Assembly (NCBI GenBank): GCA_913048215.1
Contig: CAJWXC010000004.1
Span: 1-42,540 of the forward strand
Direction: 5' to 3'
Source: an uncultured Flavobacteriaceae bacterium
GTDB taxonomy: Bacteria > Bacteroidota > Bacteroidia > Flavobacteriales > Flavobacteriaceae
Length of the DNA stretch: 42,540 nt
Shown: positions 30,836 to 41,211 of the stretch, piece after piece
Layout: each line of letters starts with the position of its first letter
Numbering within the stretch: the stretch's first letter is position 1
Position numbers and translations under genes: made by a program
Notes under the pieces: generated by a model
The model's database searches: none
What the model was told of the DNA's origin: nothing
The model's input: the letters and a program-made list of their open reading frames with translations, nothing else

Positions 30836-33361
30836 ATGAAAAAATATACTTTTTTAATAGTAGTATTCTTACTAGGGATCTCAAAAAATATCGCACAAGA
30901 TTACCAAGTAGATCTTCCGTACTATCTTCCAACAGATGTTAGTTATAATCCATCTATTCCAACACCAAAAAGTAGCATAGGGCATCAAGTTGGAGATTGG
31001 CATATTACCCATGACAAGCTAGTGCAATATATGTATACTCTAGCCAGTAGTAGTGATAGAATTACCATAGAAAATAGAGGAACTACCTTTGAGGGGCGCC
31101 CACTTTTGCTGCTTACCATTACCTCTGCAGACAACCACTTAAACCTTGAAACTATTAGACAACAGCATCTTGAGTTAACTCAAAAAGAAGCTAGAGCAGT
31201 AAATATCAATAAAATGCCAATAGTTGTACAACAAGGCTTTTCTATACACGGTAATGAACCCAGCGGATCCAACGCAGCTCTAGCAGTTGCCTATTATCTA
31301 GCAGCAGCCCAAGGACCATCTATAGACACACTCCTTGACAACACTGTTATCTTATTTGACCCATCATACAACCCAGATGGGCTTCAGCGCTTTGCATATT
31401 GGGCCAATACAAATAAGAGTAAAAACATCAATCCAGACCCCAATGACAGAGAGTATAATGAGGTATGGCCAGGTGGGCGCACCAATCACTATTGGTTTGA
31501 CATGAACCGAGATTGGTTGCCTGTACAATTACCAGAGAGTAGAGCGAGAATTGCAACGTTTTATAAATGGATGCCTAATATTTTGACAGACCACCATGAA
31601 ATGGGAACCAATTCTAGTTTCTTTTTTCAACCCGGCATACCATCTAGAACACACCCATTAACACCTCAACAAAATCAAGACTTAACAGGAGAAATTGGCA
31701 CCTATCACGCAAATGCTTTCGATAAAATTGGGAGCTTTTATTACTCCAAAGAAAGTTTTGATGATTTTTATTATGGTAAAGGATCTACCTTTCCAGATAT
31801 CAATGGGAGTATCGGGATTTTGTTTGAACAGGCATCTTCCAGAGGCCATGCACAAGAGAGTGTAAACGGGATTTTAACCTTTCCATTTACCATTCGAAAT
31901 CAATTTACAGCAGCACTCTCAACCCTAGAGGCAGCAGTTGCCATGCGTGAAAAAATACTAAGCTATCAACAGAGGTTTTACCAGCAAGCCTTCAAAGAAT
32001 CAAAAGATGCTGGAGCAATTGTATTTGGGGATGAAAAAGATCCCTCTAAAGCCTATCATCTAGCAGAAATACTCATGCGCCAAAACATCCAGGTGCATAA
32101 AATAGCCAATGATTTTACCTTAAATGGAAAACACTATACAAAACAAAGTAGCTATGCTGTGCCAAAAAATCAAAGACAGTACAAGCTAATTAATGCCATG
32201 TTTGAAAAGAGAACTAAATTCAAAGACAGCCTCTTTTATGATGTTAGCGCATGGACTTTCCCCCTGGCATTTAACTTAGACTATAATGAGAATAGCTCCA
32301 GAAAAAATATTGGAGAAAAAATAGTTACCCTTTCAAAACCAGTTGCAAATACCCCAAAATACTCGGAATATGGATATCTTATGCAATGGCATGATTACTA
32401 CACACCAAAAGCCTTACATATGCTTTTAAAAAAGGGGATACGAGCCAAAGTAGGCATGACACCTTTTAGCAATCAAGACAAGGACTATGATTATGGTACT
32501 ATTTTAATTCCTGTTCAAAATCAAGAGCTCTCACCCAAGGATATAGCAAAGGTTATAAAAGAAACAGTTGCACAAACAGGAGTTACAATCGATGCTGTAA
32601 ATTCTGGTCAAACCCAAAAAGTAAATCTAGGGAGCAATCAATTTAAAGCCTTAAAGCTCCCAAAGGTAGCGATGCTTGTTGGTGATGGTATTAACCCTTA
32701 TGATGCTGGAGAAATTTGGCATCTGTTTGACCAGCGCTATGATATGCATATCACAAAACTGGATACAAAAAACTTTGGCAGCGCAGATATCAGTAAATAT
32801 TCAGATATTATAATGCCAGCAACCTCAGGAAACACTTTAGGCAAACAGGCTGTAAAAAAACTAAAAACGTGGGTAACTAATGGCGGAACCCTTATTGGGT
32901 ACAAGAGTGCGGGCAGATGGTTAGATAAAAACGAGTTTCTCAAAATGAACTTCAAAACTAAAAAGGATACAGCAAACAATATAAGTTTTGAGCAGCGTGG
33001 AGATTATAGAGGTGCTCAATATATTGGAGGTGCAATTTTCCAAACAACACTAGACCGCTCCCACCCTATTGCCTTTGGGTACAAAAATAAAGAACTTCCC
33101 GTTTTTAGGAATACAACACTATTTGTAGAGGCAGATAAAAACAGCTATAATAATCCCATAAAATATACGGCAAATCCTCTTCTTAGCGGTTATATATCTA
33201 AACCAAATTTAGAACTTTTAAAAAATACGGTGCCCTTCAAAAAAACAACTATTGGGCGCGGAAATGTACTCTATTTTACAGATAATACCAATTTTAGGGC
33301 CTTTTGGTATGGTACAAACAAACTACTAATGAATGCTATCTTTTTTGGCGATCAGATGTAA
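30836..33361 (+). CDS. M14 family zinc carboxypeptidase, secreted
   Basis: 841 aa; signal peptide; metal ligands 'GFSIHGNEPSGSNA', 'LTDHHEMG', and 'GILFEQASSRG'. Confidence 0.9.
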   Translation: MKKYTFLIVVFLLGISKNIAQDYQVDLPYYLPTDVSYNPSIPTPKSSIGHQVGDWHITHDKLVQYMYTLASSSDRITIENRGTTFEGRPLLLLTITSADNHLNLETIRQQHLELTQKEARAVNINKMPIVVQQGFSIHGNEPSGSNAALAVAYYLAAAQGPSIDTLLDNTVILFDPSYNPDGLQRFAYWANTNKSKNINPDPNDREYNEVWPGGRTNHYWFDMNRDWLPVQLPESRARIATFYKWMPNILTDHHEMGTNSSFFFQPGIPSRTHPLTPQQNQDLTGEIGTYHANAFDKIGSFYYSKESFDDFYYGKGSTFPDINGSIGILFEQASSRGHAQESVNGILTFPFTIRNQFTAALSTLEAAVAMREKILSYQQRFYQQAFKESKDAGAIVFGDEKDPSKAYHLAEILMRQNIQVHKIANDFTLNGKHYTKQSSYAVPKNQRQYKLINAMFEKRTKFKDSLFYDVSAWTFPLAFNLDYNENSSRKNIGEKIVTLSKPVANTPKYSEYGYLMQWHDYYTPKALHMLLKKGIRAKVGMTPFSNQDKDYDYGTILIPVQNQELSPKDIAKVIKETVAQTGVTIDAVNSGQTQKVNLGSNQFKALKLPKVAMLVGDGINPYDAGEIWHLFDQRYDMHITKLDTKNFGSADISKYSDIIMPATSGNTLGKQAVKKLKTWVTNGGTLIGYKSAGRWLDKNEFLKMNFKTKKDTANNISFEQRGDYRGAQYIGGAIFQTTLDRSHPIAFGYKNKELPVFRNTTLFVEADKNSYNNPIKYTANPLLSGYISKPNLELLKNTVPFKKTTIGRGNVLYFTDNTNFRAFWYGTNKLLMNAIFFGDQM

Positions 33362-33432
33362 TTTAAAATCTAGTATCAAACACCAACACCCCCACTGTTT
33401 AAAGAATAAATAAAGATTTAAATAAAACAAAA

Positions 33433-34911
33433 ATGATTACAAAAATTATAGTACTTGGTATTTATGTTGCTATTCTATTTCTAATAGGAATTGTAGCCTC
33501 TGGTAGAGTAAAGAGTATGAGTGATTATTATCTGGGAGGTAAAAAAATGGGGTTTTGGGCTGTTGCATTTTCAGCCAGAGCGACAGGAGAATCTGGATGG
33601 CTTCTAATAGGCCTAACAGGCATGGGAGCTATTGCTGGATATTCTGGATATTGGGTAGTAGCCGGTGAGCTACTAGGTGTTTTTATCTCTTGGCAGTTTA
33701 TGGCCAAAAGGTTTAAGAAAATGTCAGACAATTACAAGGCAATCACCATACCAGACTACTTGCAGAGCCACTTTAAATCCTCTACCAATACCCTGCGAAT
33801 AATTGCTGCCTCTGTACTGGTGGTTTTTGTAGTTATTTATGTTGCCTCACAAATGGACGTAACGGGTATTGCTTTTGAGTCTATGCTGGGTATAGACTAC
33901 CGTATTGGAGTGCTTGTTGGCTTTGGTATTGTACTTGTATATATTTTTATAGGAGGTTTTGTAGCAGCAGTTTGGTCTGACATGTTCCAGGGTATTTTAA
34001 TGTTTTTTGGGTTAGTATTACTCCCTATTGTGGTGTGGTTCTCTATGGATCATGGAGCTGGAATTACCCAAGGTCTTAATGCTATAGACCCTACTTTAAC
34101 CCAAATAATGGGTAGAAGTGATGATGGCTTGATGAACGTATTTACCATACTAGGTTTTTCAATGATTGGGCTGGGTTTTTTAGGATCACCACAAGTATAT
34201 GTTCGTTTTATGTCTATTAAAAGCGAACATGAAATAGATAAAGGTAAATGGGTGGCGCTGCTTTTCACACTTTTAACAGATGCCGCTGCAGTTACCATTG
34301 GTATATTAGCTAGAATTTACTTTACAGAGCAAGGACAAGATCCTGAGGCTATACTAGGTACTGGAGGGGAAGATGTACTAAGTATGATAACCAATGAATT
34401 TTTGCCAACAATTTTAGTTGCTATTTTTATTGCCATTGTGCTTTCAGCCATCATGTCTACTATAGACTCATTACTCATACTAGCCTCAAGTGCTGTTACT
34501 AGAGATTTTTATCAAAAAATATTTAGACCAGATTTAAAAGATGAAGACCTAGCAAATTTCTCTAGAGGGATAACCATAGCAATGGCAATGGTCGCACTTG
34601 GTATTGCTATACTACTATATAATCTATATCCAGACAGACAAATCTTTTGGATTATGATTTTTGGGTGGTCTGGAATTGCAGCTACCTTTTGTCCAGTTAT
34701 TATACTATCATTATTTTGGAAAGGATACTCAGAAAAAGGTGCTATAGCCTCAATGATTACTGGATTTCTATCTGTTATATTCTTCAAATTTGTGGTTTCC
34801 CAGATGCAAACAATTGGACCTTATTTTAAAGAATTGGATGTGCTTGCTCCTTCCTTTTTACTGGCTATGATTGTTGGGTATGTTTTTTCTAAGCTATTTC
34901 CGCCAAAATAA
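33433..34911 (+). CDS. Sodium:solute symporter (proline symporter-like)
   Basis: 492 aa multi-TM; 'MSDYYLGGKKMGFWAVAFSARATGESGWLLIGLTG', 'GGFVAAVWSDMFQGILMF', 'SAIMSTIDSLLILASSAVTRDFY'. Confidence 0.92.
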   Translation: MITKIIVLGIYVAILFLIGIVASGRVKSMSDYYLGGKKMGFWAVAFSARATGESGWLLIGLTGMGAIAGYSGYWVVAGELLGVFISWQFMAKRFKKMSDNYKAITIPDYLQSHFKSSTNTLRIIAASVLVVFVVIYVASQMDVTGIAFESMLGIDYRIGVLVGFGIVLVYIFIGGFVAAVWSDMFQGILMFFGLVLLPIVVWFSMDHGAGITQGLNAIDPTLTQIMGRSDDGLMNVFTILGFSMIGLGFLGSPQVYVRFMSIKSEHEIDKGKWVALLFTLLTDAAAVTIGILARIYFTEQGQDPEAILGTGGEDVLSMITNEFLPTILVAIFIAIVLSAIMSTIDSLLILASSAVTRDFYQKIFRPDLKDEDLANFSRGITIAMAMVALGIAILLYNLYPDRQIFWIMIFGWSGIAATFCPVIILSLFWKGYSEKGAIASMITGFLSVIFFKFVVSQMQTIGPYFKELDVLAPSFLLAMIVGYVFSKLFPPK

Positions 34912-34924
34912 AATATAAAAAAAA

Positions 34925-34946
34925 AGTCTTCATTTTCATGAAGACT
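34925..34946 (-). terminator. Intrinsic terminator for the tRNA-His transcript
   Basis: AGTCTTCAT-tttc-ATGAAGACT perfect 9-bp stem; minus-strand reading continues into a T run. Confidence 0.75.
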
Positions 34947-34953
34947 CTTTTTG

Positions 34954-35028
34954 GGTGGAAGACCGGGTTCGAACCGGCGACCTCTGGTACCACAAACCAG
35001 CGCTCTAACCAACTGAGCTACAACCACC
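34954..35028 (-). tRNA. tRNA-His(GTG)
   Basis: Minus strand GGTGGTTGTAGCTCAGTTGGTTAGAGCGCTGGTTTGTGGTACCAGAGGTCGCCGGTTCGAACCCGGTCTTCCACC; anticodon loop TTGTGGT, T-loop TTCGAAC, extra 5' G opposite C73 as expected for His. CCA not encoded. Confidence 0.93.
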
Positions 35029-35194
35029 ATGTAGCGCTCCTTTTAAGGAGTTAGCAATATCGCTTAAATATTAAATACTATAGCGGGTGCAAAGATAGAA
35101 TATTAGAATTCTATCTGCAATTAAAAAAATAAAAAAATTAGTGATTTCTCTATACTAAACTAGCCCTGAGCTAGTAACAATACTTACTTTAGAT

Positions 35195-35911
35195 TTATAG
35201 TAAATCAAAAATAGAATCTACTGCTAAATACCGCTCTTTAGTATAGCCCTCAGCGGCATGAACCCCAACAAGTCTTCCAAGGTTTCTATCACGGTACTCC
35301 ATACTGTCTGTAGCATTTTTTGTAGCAATGGGAGTCATTGGCTCTGTGCTCTTGGGATCAAAGAACTGACTTTTATAGGCGTGCACAGCTTTTAACTTTA
35401 ACTCTTGGTACCCGGTGATATCCACTACAAAATCTGGAATTAAGTCTTTCCATTGTATGTAATGATATACTTGTTTTGGCCTCCAAGGATCTTGAATCTC
35501 TCCATTTTCCTTGGTTTCTATCTTTATTAAACCACTTAAAAAACAAGCATTACTTGCAAGGTCGCTTCCCTTGGGATGATCTATATGTCTATCATCTACT
35601 GCGTTACAAAGGACAATCTCTGGCTTGTATTTTCTTAGAAAATGAATTACTTTTAATTGAGACTGAGCATCGTTTTGAAAAAAACCGTCTGCTAGGGCTA
35701 AATTATGCCTAACTGAAACCCCTAAAACTTTGGCAGCTGCTGCTGCTTCTTGATCTCTAATTTCTGCGCTACCTCGTGTTCCTAACTCTCCCCTTGTAAG
35801 GTCTAAAATACCAACTTTTTTTCCTTTGGCTATCTCTTTTGCAATGGTACCGGCGCAACTCATCTCTACATCATCTGGATGTGCACCTATTGCTAATATA
35901 TCTAGTTTCAT
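35195..35911 (-). CDS. bshB1: Bacillithiol biosynthesis deacetylase BshB1 (PIG-L family)
   Basis: 238 aa; 'AIGAHPDDVEMSCAGTI', 'DLTRGELGTRGSAEIRDQEAAAAAKVLGV', 'DDRHIDHPKGSDLA'. Confidence 0.92.
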   Translation of the reverse strand: MKLDILAIGAHPDDVEMSCAGTIAKEIAKGKKVGILDLTRGELGTRGSAEIRDQEAAAAAKVLGVSVRHNLALADGFFQNDAQSQLKVIHFLRKYKPEIVLCNAVDDRHIDHPKGSDLASNACFLSGLIKIETKENGEIQDPWRPKQVYHYIQWKDLIPDFVVDITGYQELKLKAVHAYKSQFFDPKSTEPMTPIATKNATDSMEYRDRNLGRLVGVHAAEGYTKERYLAVDSIFDLL

Positions 35912-35931
35912 AATAAATAGTATTTATGTAA

Positions 35932-37095
35932 TTAGTCCCTCTTATTTGTTAGTGATTCAAAGGCCTGTGTGAGGTCAGCAAGTAAATCTGCCTTCTCTTC
36001 TATACCTACAGAAAAACGAAGTAAACCGTCTGCTATCCCTTGATGGGCTCTTTCTTGAGGACTCAATAAGGCGTGGCTAGTATGACTTGGAGATAAAATA
36101 GTAGACTCTACCCCAGCCAGACTCATAGATTGTTTTACAAGCTTTAATTGTTTCATAAATTTGTTTGGGTCAAGAGGCGCAATTAATTCAAAAGATAGCA
36201 TACCAGAATATCCATTCATCTGCTTTTTTGCCAAGAGGTAATCTGGATGGCTTTTTAATCCTGGGTAATACACCTTGGCCACCAAAGGATGTTTTTCTAA
36301 CCATTTGGCTATTTTTCTAGCCGTTTTATTTTGAGCCTTTACTCTGAGAGCCATAGTCTTTAAACTTCTCTCCAAAAGCCAAACGGTATAATCACTTAAA
36401 CTGCCCCCTATGTTTTTTGAAATATTCCAGATTACATCCATGTGGCTGGTAGATGCGGCAACAGCTCCAGCACAAATATCACTATGACCCCCCATATACT
36501 TTGTTGCGCTATGAATCATAATATCTATGCCAAAATCTGCGGGAGTTTGATTAATTGGGGAAGCAAAGGTGTTGTCTACCATTGAAACCAAGGAATGTTT
36601 TTTTGCAAGACGTGCAATAATTTCTAGGTCTGTAATTTTCATTAGTGGGTTGCTTGGCGTTTCTACATAAATAACCTTGGTATTTGCTTTAATGGCCTTT
36701 GTAAAATCTTTTTCAGTAAAACCTTCTGCAAAGGTATACTCTATACCAAATTTATGAAATTCTTCAACCACAAAATTATAAGTTCCTCCATAGAGTGTTT
36801 GGGGAAATACAACATGATCTCCCTTATGTAAAAAAGCCAACAAACAATGACTAACAGCGGCCATACCGCTACTAAAAATCATACCCGCCTCACTTTTTTC
36901 AAGCGCTGCTATCTTTTTGCCTAAGCCTTCTTGATTGGGTGTATTAAAGTAGCGAGGGTATCTCTTTACATCAACCCCATCATATTGGTATGAGCTTGAG
37001 AGAAACAAAGGAGAAACTGCACCCTGAAACTGGGTATCTTTAACCTCACCCACATGAGTGCAAATAGTATTAATGCCTATATTTTTTCTTTTCAT
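35932..37095 (-). CDS. Trans-sulfuration PLP-dependent enzyme (cystathionine gamma-synthase/lyase family)
   Basis: 387 aa; 'SSGMAAVSHCLLAFLHKGDHVVFPQTLYGGTYNF', 'YVETPSNPLMKITDL', PLP lysine 'MIHSATKYMGGHSDICAGAV'. Confidence 0.92.
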   Translation of the reverse strand: MKRKNIGINTICTHVGEVKDTQFQGAVSPLFLSSSYQYDGVDVKRYPRYFNTPNQEGLGKKIAALEKSEAGMIFSSGMAAVSHCLLAFLHKGDHVVFPQTLYGGTYNFVVEEFHKFGIEYTFAEGFTEKDFTKAIKANTKVIYVETPSNPLMKITDLEIIARLAKKHSLVSMVDNTFASPINQTPADFGIDIMIHSATKYMGGHSDICAGAVAASTSHMDVIWNISKNIGGSLSDYTVWLLERSLKTMALRVKAQNKTARKIAKWLEKHPLVAKVYYPGLKSHPDYLLAKKQMNGYSGMLSFELIAPLDPNKFMKQLKLVKQSMSLAGVESTILSPSHTSHALLSPQERAHQGIADGLLRFSVGIEEKADLLADLTQAFESLTNKRD

Positions 37096-37156
37096 AAAAC
37101 AAAAAAATTAGACCTCTAAGGTATTAAAACCTTTCAAGGTTTGCTATATTTATAAC

Positions 37157-38392
37157 ATGAAATTATTGTTAAAAAACATTGCAGTGCTACTTCAAATTAG
37201 GCCCATTACTACACAAAAAGTGAGTGGCCCTCAGATGAAAGAGCTTCCCAAACTACAGGATGCATGGTTATTGCTAGAGGATGATGTAATTCATAGCTAT
37301 GGGCAGATGAGCGAAATGCCAGATTTTAAGGACCTCAAAACACTTGATTGTACAGGTAAAATAGTCTTGCCCTCTTGGTGTGACAGCCATACTCACCTTG
37401 TATATGCAGGCAATAGAGAGCAGGAATTTGTGGATAGAATTAATGGCCTTAGCTATCAGGAAATTGCAGCTAGTGGTGGAGGCATTATCAACTCTGCAAA
37501 AAAACTACAGGCAACACCCCAAGCAGAATTATTTGCCCAATCTGAAAAAAGACTACAAGAAGTCATACAACAAGGTACTGGAGCCATAGAAATTAAAAGT
37601 GGCTATGGACTCACCACAGATGCAGAAATAAAAATGCTACGGGTGGCAAAAAAACTAGGAGAAAAATACAACATAACAGTAAAGACAACTTTTCTGGGAG
37701 CACATGCCATACCTCCAGCATATACAAACAATAAAGAAGGCTATCTAGATTTGGTTTGTGGAGAAATGATGGAGCAAATTGCCAATGAAAATCTAGCAGA
37801 TTATGTAGATGTATTTTGTGAACAAGGTTATTTCACTGTTGCAGACACCCATAGAGTATTACAAGCAGGCACTAAACACGGTTTAAGAGCAAAAACCCAT
37901 GTAAATCAATTTACAGCCATTGGTGGAGTTGCCGCTAGTGTGGAGCATCAGGCCCTTAGTGTTGATCACCTAGAGGTATTAACCAAAGAAGACATTACAG
38001 CGCTTCAAGAAAGCCAAACAATGCCAGTAGCACTGCCTCTATGCTCTTATTTTTTAAGCATACCCTACACCCCTGGTAGAGATATCATTGATGCTGGACT
38101 CCCCCTAGCACTTGCTACAGATTACAATCCGGGATCATCTCCAAGTGGTAACATGAATTTAGCAGTAGCCACAGCGTGTATAAAAATGAAACTAAGCCCA
38201 GAAGAGGCAATTAATGCAGCCACAATCAATGGCGCTTATGCCATGGGGCTCAGTGGGTCTTGTGGTAGTATTACAGTGGGTAAAAAAGCTAATTTAATTA
38301 TCACCAAACAAATACCTAGTTATGGCTACCTGCCGTATGCCTTTGGAAGTACTAATATAGACCAAGTAATTTTAAACGGTACACTGGTATGA
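37157..38392 (+). CDS. hutI: Imidazolonepropionase
   Basis: 411 aa; 'PSWCDSHTHLVYAGNREQEFVDRINGLSYQEIAASGGGIINSA', 'IEIKSGYGLTTDAEIKMLRV', 'ATDYNPGSSPSGNMNLAV'. Confidence 0.95.
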   Translation: MKLLLKNIAVLLQIRPITTQKVSGPQMKELPKLQDAWLLLEDDVIHSYGQMSEMPDFKDLKTLDCTGKIVLPSWCDSHTHLVYAGNREQEFVDRINGLSYQEIAASGGGIINSAKKLQATPQAELFAQSEKRLQEVIQQGTGAIEIKSGYGLTTDAEIKMLRVAKKLGEKYNITVKTTFLGAHAIPPAYTNNKEGYLDLVCGEMMEQIANENLADYVDVFCEQGYFTVADTHRVLQAGTKHGLRAKTHVNQFTAIGGVAASVEHQALSVDHLEVLTKEDITALQESQTMPVALPLCSYFLSIPYTPGRDIIDAGLPLALATDYNPGSSPSGNMNLAVATACIKMKLSPEEAINAATINGAYAMGLSGSCGSITVGKKANLIITKQIPSYGYLPYAFGSTNIDQVILNGTLV

Positions 38393-39387
38393 GCCTTCAA
38401 TTTTACACATCAGAAGATTTAAAAAAACACACTTCAAAAAGACAAGGTGAAGAAAAATTTGGAGATGCAGTTGGCCTTGTAAATTCTTGGCAAGCCCTTG
38501 AAAAAAGCAATGCCAAATATGCTATTTTGGGTATCCCAGAGGATGTTGGTGTTCGTGCCAATATGGGCAGAGCTGGAGCTGCCAAAGCCTGGAATAGTTG
38601 CCTCTCTGCGCTTTGTAATATACAATCAAACTCCTACACAAATCCAAATAACACCATTATTTTGGGGGAGATAGATTGTAAAGCTCAGCAAGAGGGCGCT
38701 TGTAAACTAGACACAAAAGATCCTGATTACCTTGCTAAAATTGGAAGTTTGGTAGAACAAATTGACACCAAAGTAAGTGCTGTAATTACAAAGGTTATTT
38801 CAGCAAATAAGATTCCTGTTATTATTGGCGGTGGCCATAACAATAGCTACGGAAATATCAAAGGGACGGCTACTGCTTTAAACCAGGCAATACACTGTAT
38901 AAATCTTGATCCACACACAGACTTTAGAGCACTTGAACACAGGCATAGCGGAAACGGTTTTAGGTACGCAATGCAAGAAGGCTACTTGGAAAAATACTAT
39001 GTTTTAGGCTTGCATAAAAACTACACCTCAAACAAAGTGTTTGACGCAATGAATTCTCTGAAAGAAAAAATTAAATATTCATTTTTTGAGGATTACGTGA
39101 CCGGAACTCCCTTTAAACAAATGCTAGAAGAGGCAAAAAACTTTTGCACAGATAAACCCTTTGGTCTAGAACTGGATATGGATGCTATACAACAAATGGG
39201 AAGCAGCGCCATAAGCCCCTGTGGGTTTTCACTATTGGAAGCCAGAGCATATGTTAGTTATTTTTCTGGACTTAAAAACTGCCAATACATACACATATGT
39301 GAAGGAGCACCCCTACATGAGCTTCATTACAATCAAGTAGCCAAGGCTATCTCATATTTGGTAAGTGATGTGATTTCTAAAGCATAA
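38389..39387 (+). CDS. hutG: Formimidoylglutamase (arginase/ureohydrolase family)
   Basis: 332 aa; 'IIGGGHNNSYG', 'INLDPHTDFRALEHRHSGNGFRYA', 'LELDMDAIQQM'; ATGA overlap with hutI. Confidence 0.88.
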   Translation: MSLQFYTSEDLKKHTSKRQGEEKFGDAVGLVNSWQALEKSNAKYAILGIPEDVGVRANMGRAGAAKAWNSCLSALCNIQSNSYTNPNNTIILGEIDCKAQQEGACKLDTKDPDYLAKIGSLVEQIDTKVSAVITKVISANKIPVIIGGGHNNSYGNIKGTATALNQAIHCINLDPHTDFRALEHRHSGNGFRYAMQEGYLEKYYVLGLHKNYTSNKVFDAMNSLKEKIKYSFFEDYVTGTPFKQMLEEAKNFCTDKPFGLELDMDAIQQMGSSAISPCGFSLLEARAYVSYFSGLKNCQYIHICEGAPLHELHYNQVAKAISYLVSDVISKA

Positions 39388-39390
39388 AAA

Positions 39391-39416
39391 AGCTGCATGA
39401 AAACAACATACAGCTT
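39391..39416. terminator. Weak hairpin between convergent hutG and ABC-F genes
   Basis: AGCTG-c-ATG-aaaacaa-CAT-a-CAGCT, interrupted stem preceded by an A run. Confidence 0.4.
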
Positions 39417-39436
39417 AAGATTTTAATTACATACCA

Positions 39437-41065
39437 CTAGGCAGTGACTGAGTACATTTTTTCTCTTTGCTGTTTAATTTTTGAATCATTCATGTACTCA
39501 TCAAAAGTCATGTAACGATCTATTACCCCATTGGGTGTTAACTCTACAACTCTAGTACCAACTGTTTGAGCAAACTCATGATCGTGTGTGGTAAGCATAA
39601 CGGTTCCTTTAAAGTTTGTGAGTGAATTATTAAAGGCAGTAATAGACTCTAAATCTAAATGATTGGTAGGTTCATCGAGCATTAAAACATTGGCACGCAC
39701 CATCATCATTCTACTTAGCATACAGCGAACTTTTTCTCCTCCAGAGAGTACATTACATTTTTTTAAGGCTTCCTCACCACTAAAAATCATCTTTCCTAAA
39801 AATCCTCTAATGTGTACCTCTTCTCTTTCTTCTTCTGTTTTTGCCCACTGACGTAACCAATCCACAAGGTTCATTTCCTTACTCTCAAAAAAGTGATGGT
39901 TGTCCAAGGGCAAGTAACTTTGATTGGTTGTAACTCCCCATTGATAATCTCCAGAATCTTGCTTGATCTTACCATTAATGATTTGATAAAAAGCAGTGGT
40001 TGCTCTTGAGTCTTTTGAGTAAACAACTATCTTATCTCCTTTAGAAAGGTTTAAATGAATATTTTTAAAAAGCACCTCACCATCAAGGGTAGCTGAGAGG
40101 TTTTCTATGTTTAAAATTTGATCTCCTGCTTCACGTTCACGATCAAAAATTATAGCTGGATACCTTCTACTTGATGGCTTTATGTCTGCCACATCAAGCT
40201 TTTCAATCATTTTTTTTCTACTTGTAGCTTGCTTTGACTTGGCTACATTGGCAGAAAAACGACGAATAAAGTCCTCTAATTCTTTTTTCTTATCCTCAGC
40301 CTTTTTATTTTGCTGTGAACGTTGGCGTGCCGCTAATTGACTACTTTCATACCAAAAAGTATAATTTCCACTAAAGTGATTTATTTTACCAAAATCAATA
40401 TCACTAATATGTGTACATACAGCATCTAAAAAATGACGGTCATGAGACACAACAATAACGCAGGCATCATAATTGGCTAAAAAATGTTCTAGCCATGAAA
40501 TTGTTTCATAATCTAAATCATTGGTTGGCTCATCCATGATCAAAACATCTGGTGATCCAAAAAGGGCCTGTGCTAATAATACCCTAACTTTTTGTTTCCC
40601 ATCTATATCTGCCATAAGGCTGTAGTGCAAACTCTCGTCAATGCCAAGGTTTGATAACAATGCCGCTGCGTTACTATCTGCATTCCAACCATCCATCTCC
40701 TCGAAAAGCACTTGTAACTCTCCTATTTTTTCTGCATTTTCATCTGTGTAGTCTGCATACAAGGCATCTATTTCACTTTTTATTTTAAACAAATCTTTGT
40801 TACCACGAACTACCGTTTCCAGGACTGGAAACTCATCATAGGCATTATGGTTTTGCTCTAGGACAGACATTCTTTTTCCACCCTGCAGGTGAACATGACC
40901 AGAGGTTGGTTCTTGCTTTCCGGAAATAATTTTGAGTAAGGTAGATTTACCAGCGCCATTAGCGCCAATAATACCATAACAATTTCCTGCAACGAATTTT
41001 GTATTTACTTCATCAAAAAGTACTCTTTTACCAAATTGTACCGAAAGATTAGAAACTGAAAGCAT
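39437..41065 (-). CDS. ABC-F family ATP-binding protein
   Basis: 542 aa, two ABC domains and no TM: 'GANGAGKSTLLKI', 'MDEPTNDLDYETISWLEHFL', 'LSGGEKVRCMLSRMMM', 'LDEPTNHLDLESI'. Confidence 0.95.
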   Translation of the reverse strand: MLSVSNLSVQFGKRVLFDEVNTKFVAGNCYGIIGANGAGKSTLLKIISGKQEPTSGHVHLQGGKRMSVLEQNHNAYDEFPVLETVVRGNKDLFKIKSEIDALYADYTDENAEKIGELQVLFEEMDGWNADSNAAALLSNLGIDESLHYSLMADIDGKQKVRVLLAQALFGSPDVLIMDEPTNDLDYETISWLEHFLANYDACVIVVSHDRHFLDAVCTHISDIDFGKINHFSGNYTFWYESSQLAARQRSQQNKKAEDKKKELEDFIRRFSANVAKSKQATSRKKMIEKLDVADIKPSSRRYPAIIFDREREAGDQILNIENLSATLDGEVLFKNIHLNLSKGDKIVVYSKDSRATTAFYQIINGKIKQDSGDYQWGVTTNQSYLPLDNHHFFESKEMNLVDWLRQWAKTEEEREEVHIRGFLGKMIFSGEEALKKCNVLSGGEKVRCMLSRMMMVRANVLMLDEPTNHLDLESITAFNNSLTNFKGTVMLTTHDHEFAQTVGTRVVELTPNGVIDRYMTFDEYMNDSKIKQQREKMYSVTA

Positions 41066-41211
41066 ACTTTATAATGTGTTAAATTTTGCGGCAAAAATAG
41101 CCAATAATAGCGTATTATATAAACATTCGTGTTTTTAAATTTGTTTTAACTACATATTAACAAGCAACCTTGCAGTAGAGTTCTATATTTGTTGGATAAA
41201 GACCATTTAAA

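Noticed and set aside
34821-35030. Minus-strand 69-aa ORF (MVVVAQLVRALVCGTRGRRFEPGLPPKK...)
   Set aside because: It is a read-through of the tRNA-His gene and its terminator.
35029-35050. CTCCTTttAAGGAG palindrome upstream of tRNA-His
   Set aside because: Short and in an AT-rich spacer; no support beyond chance.
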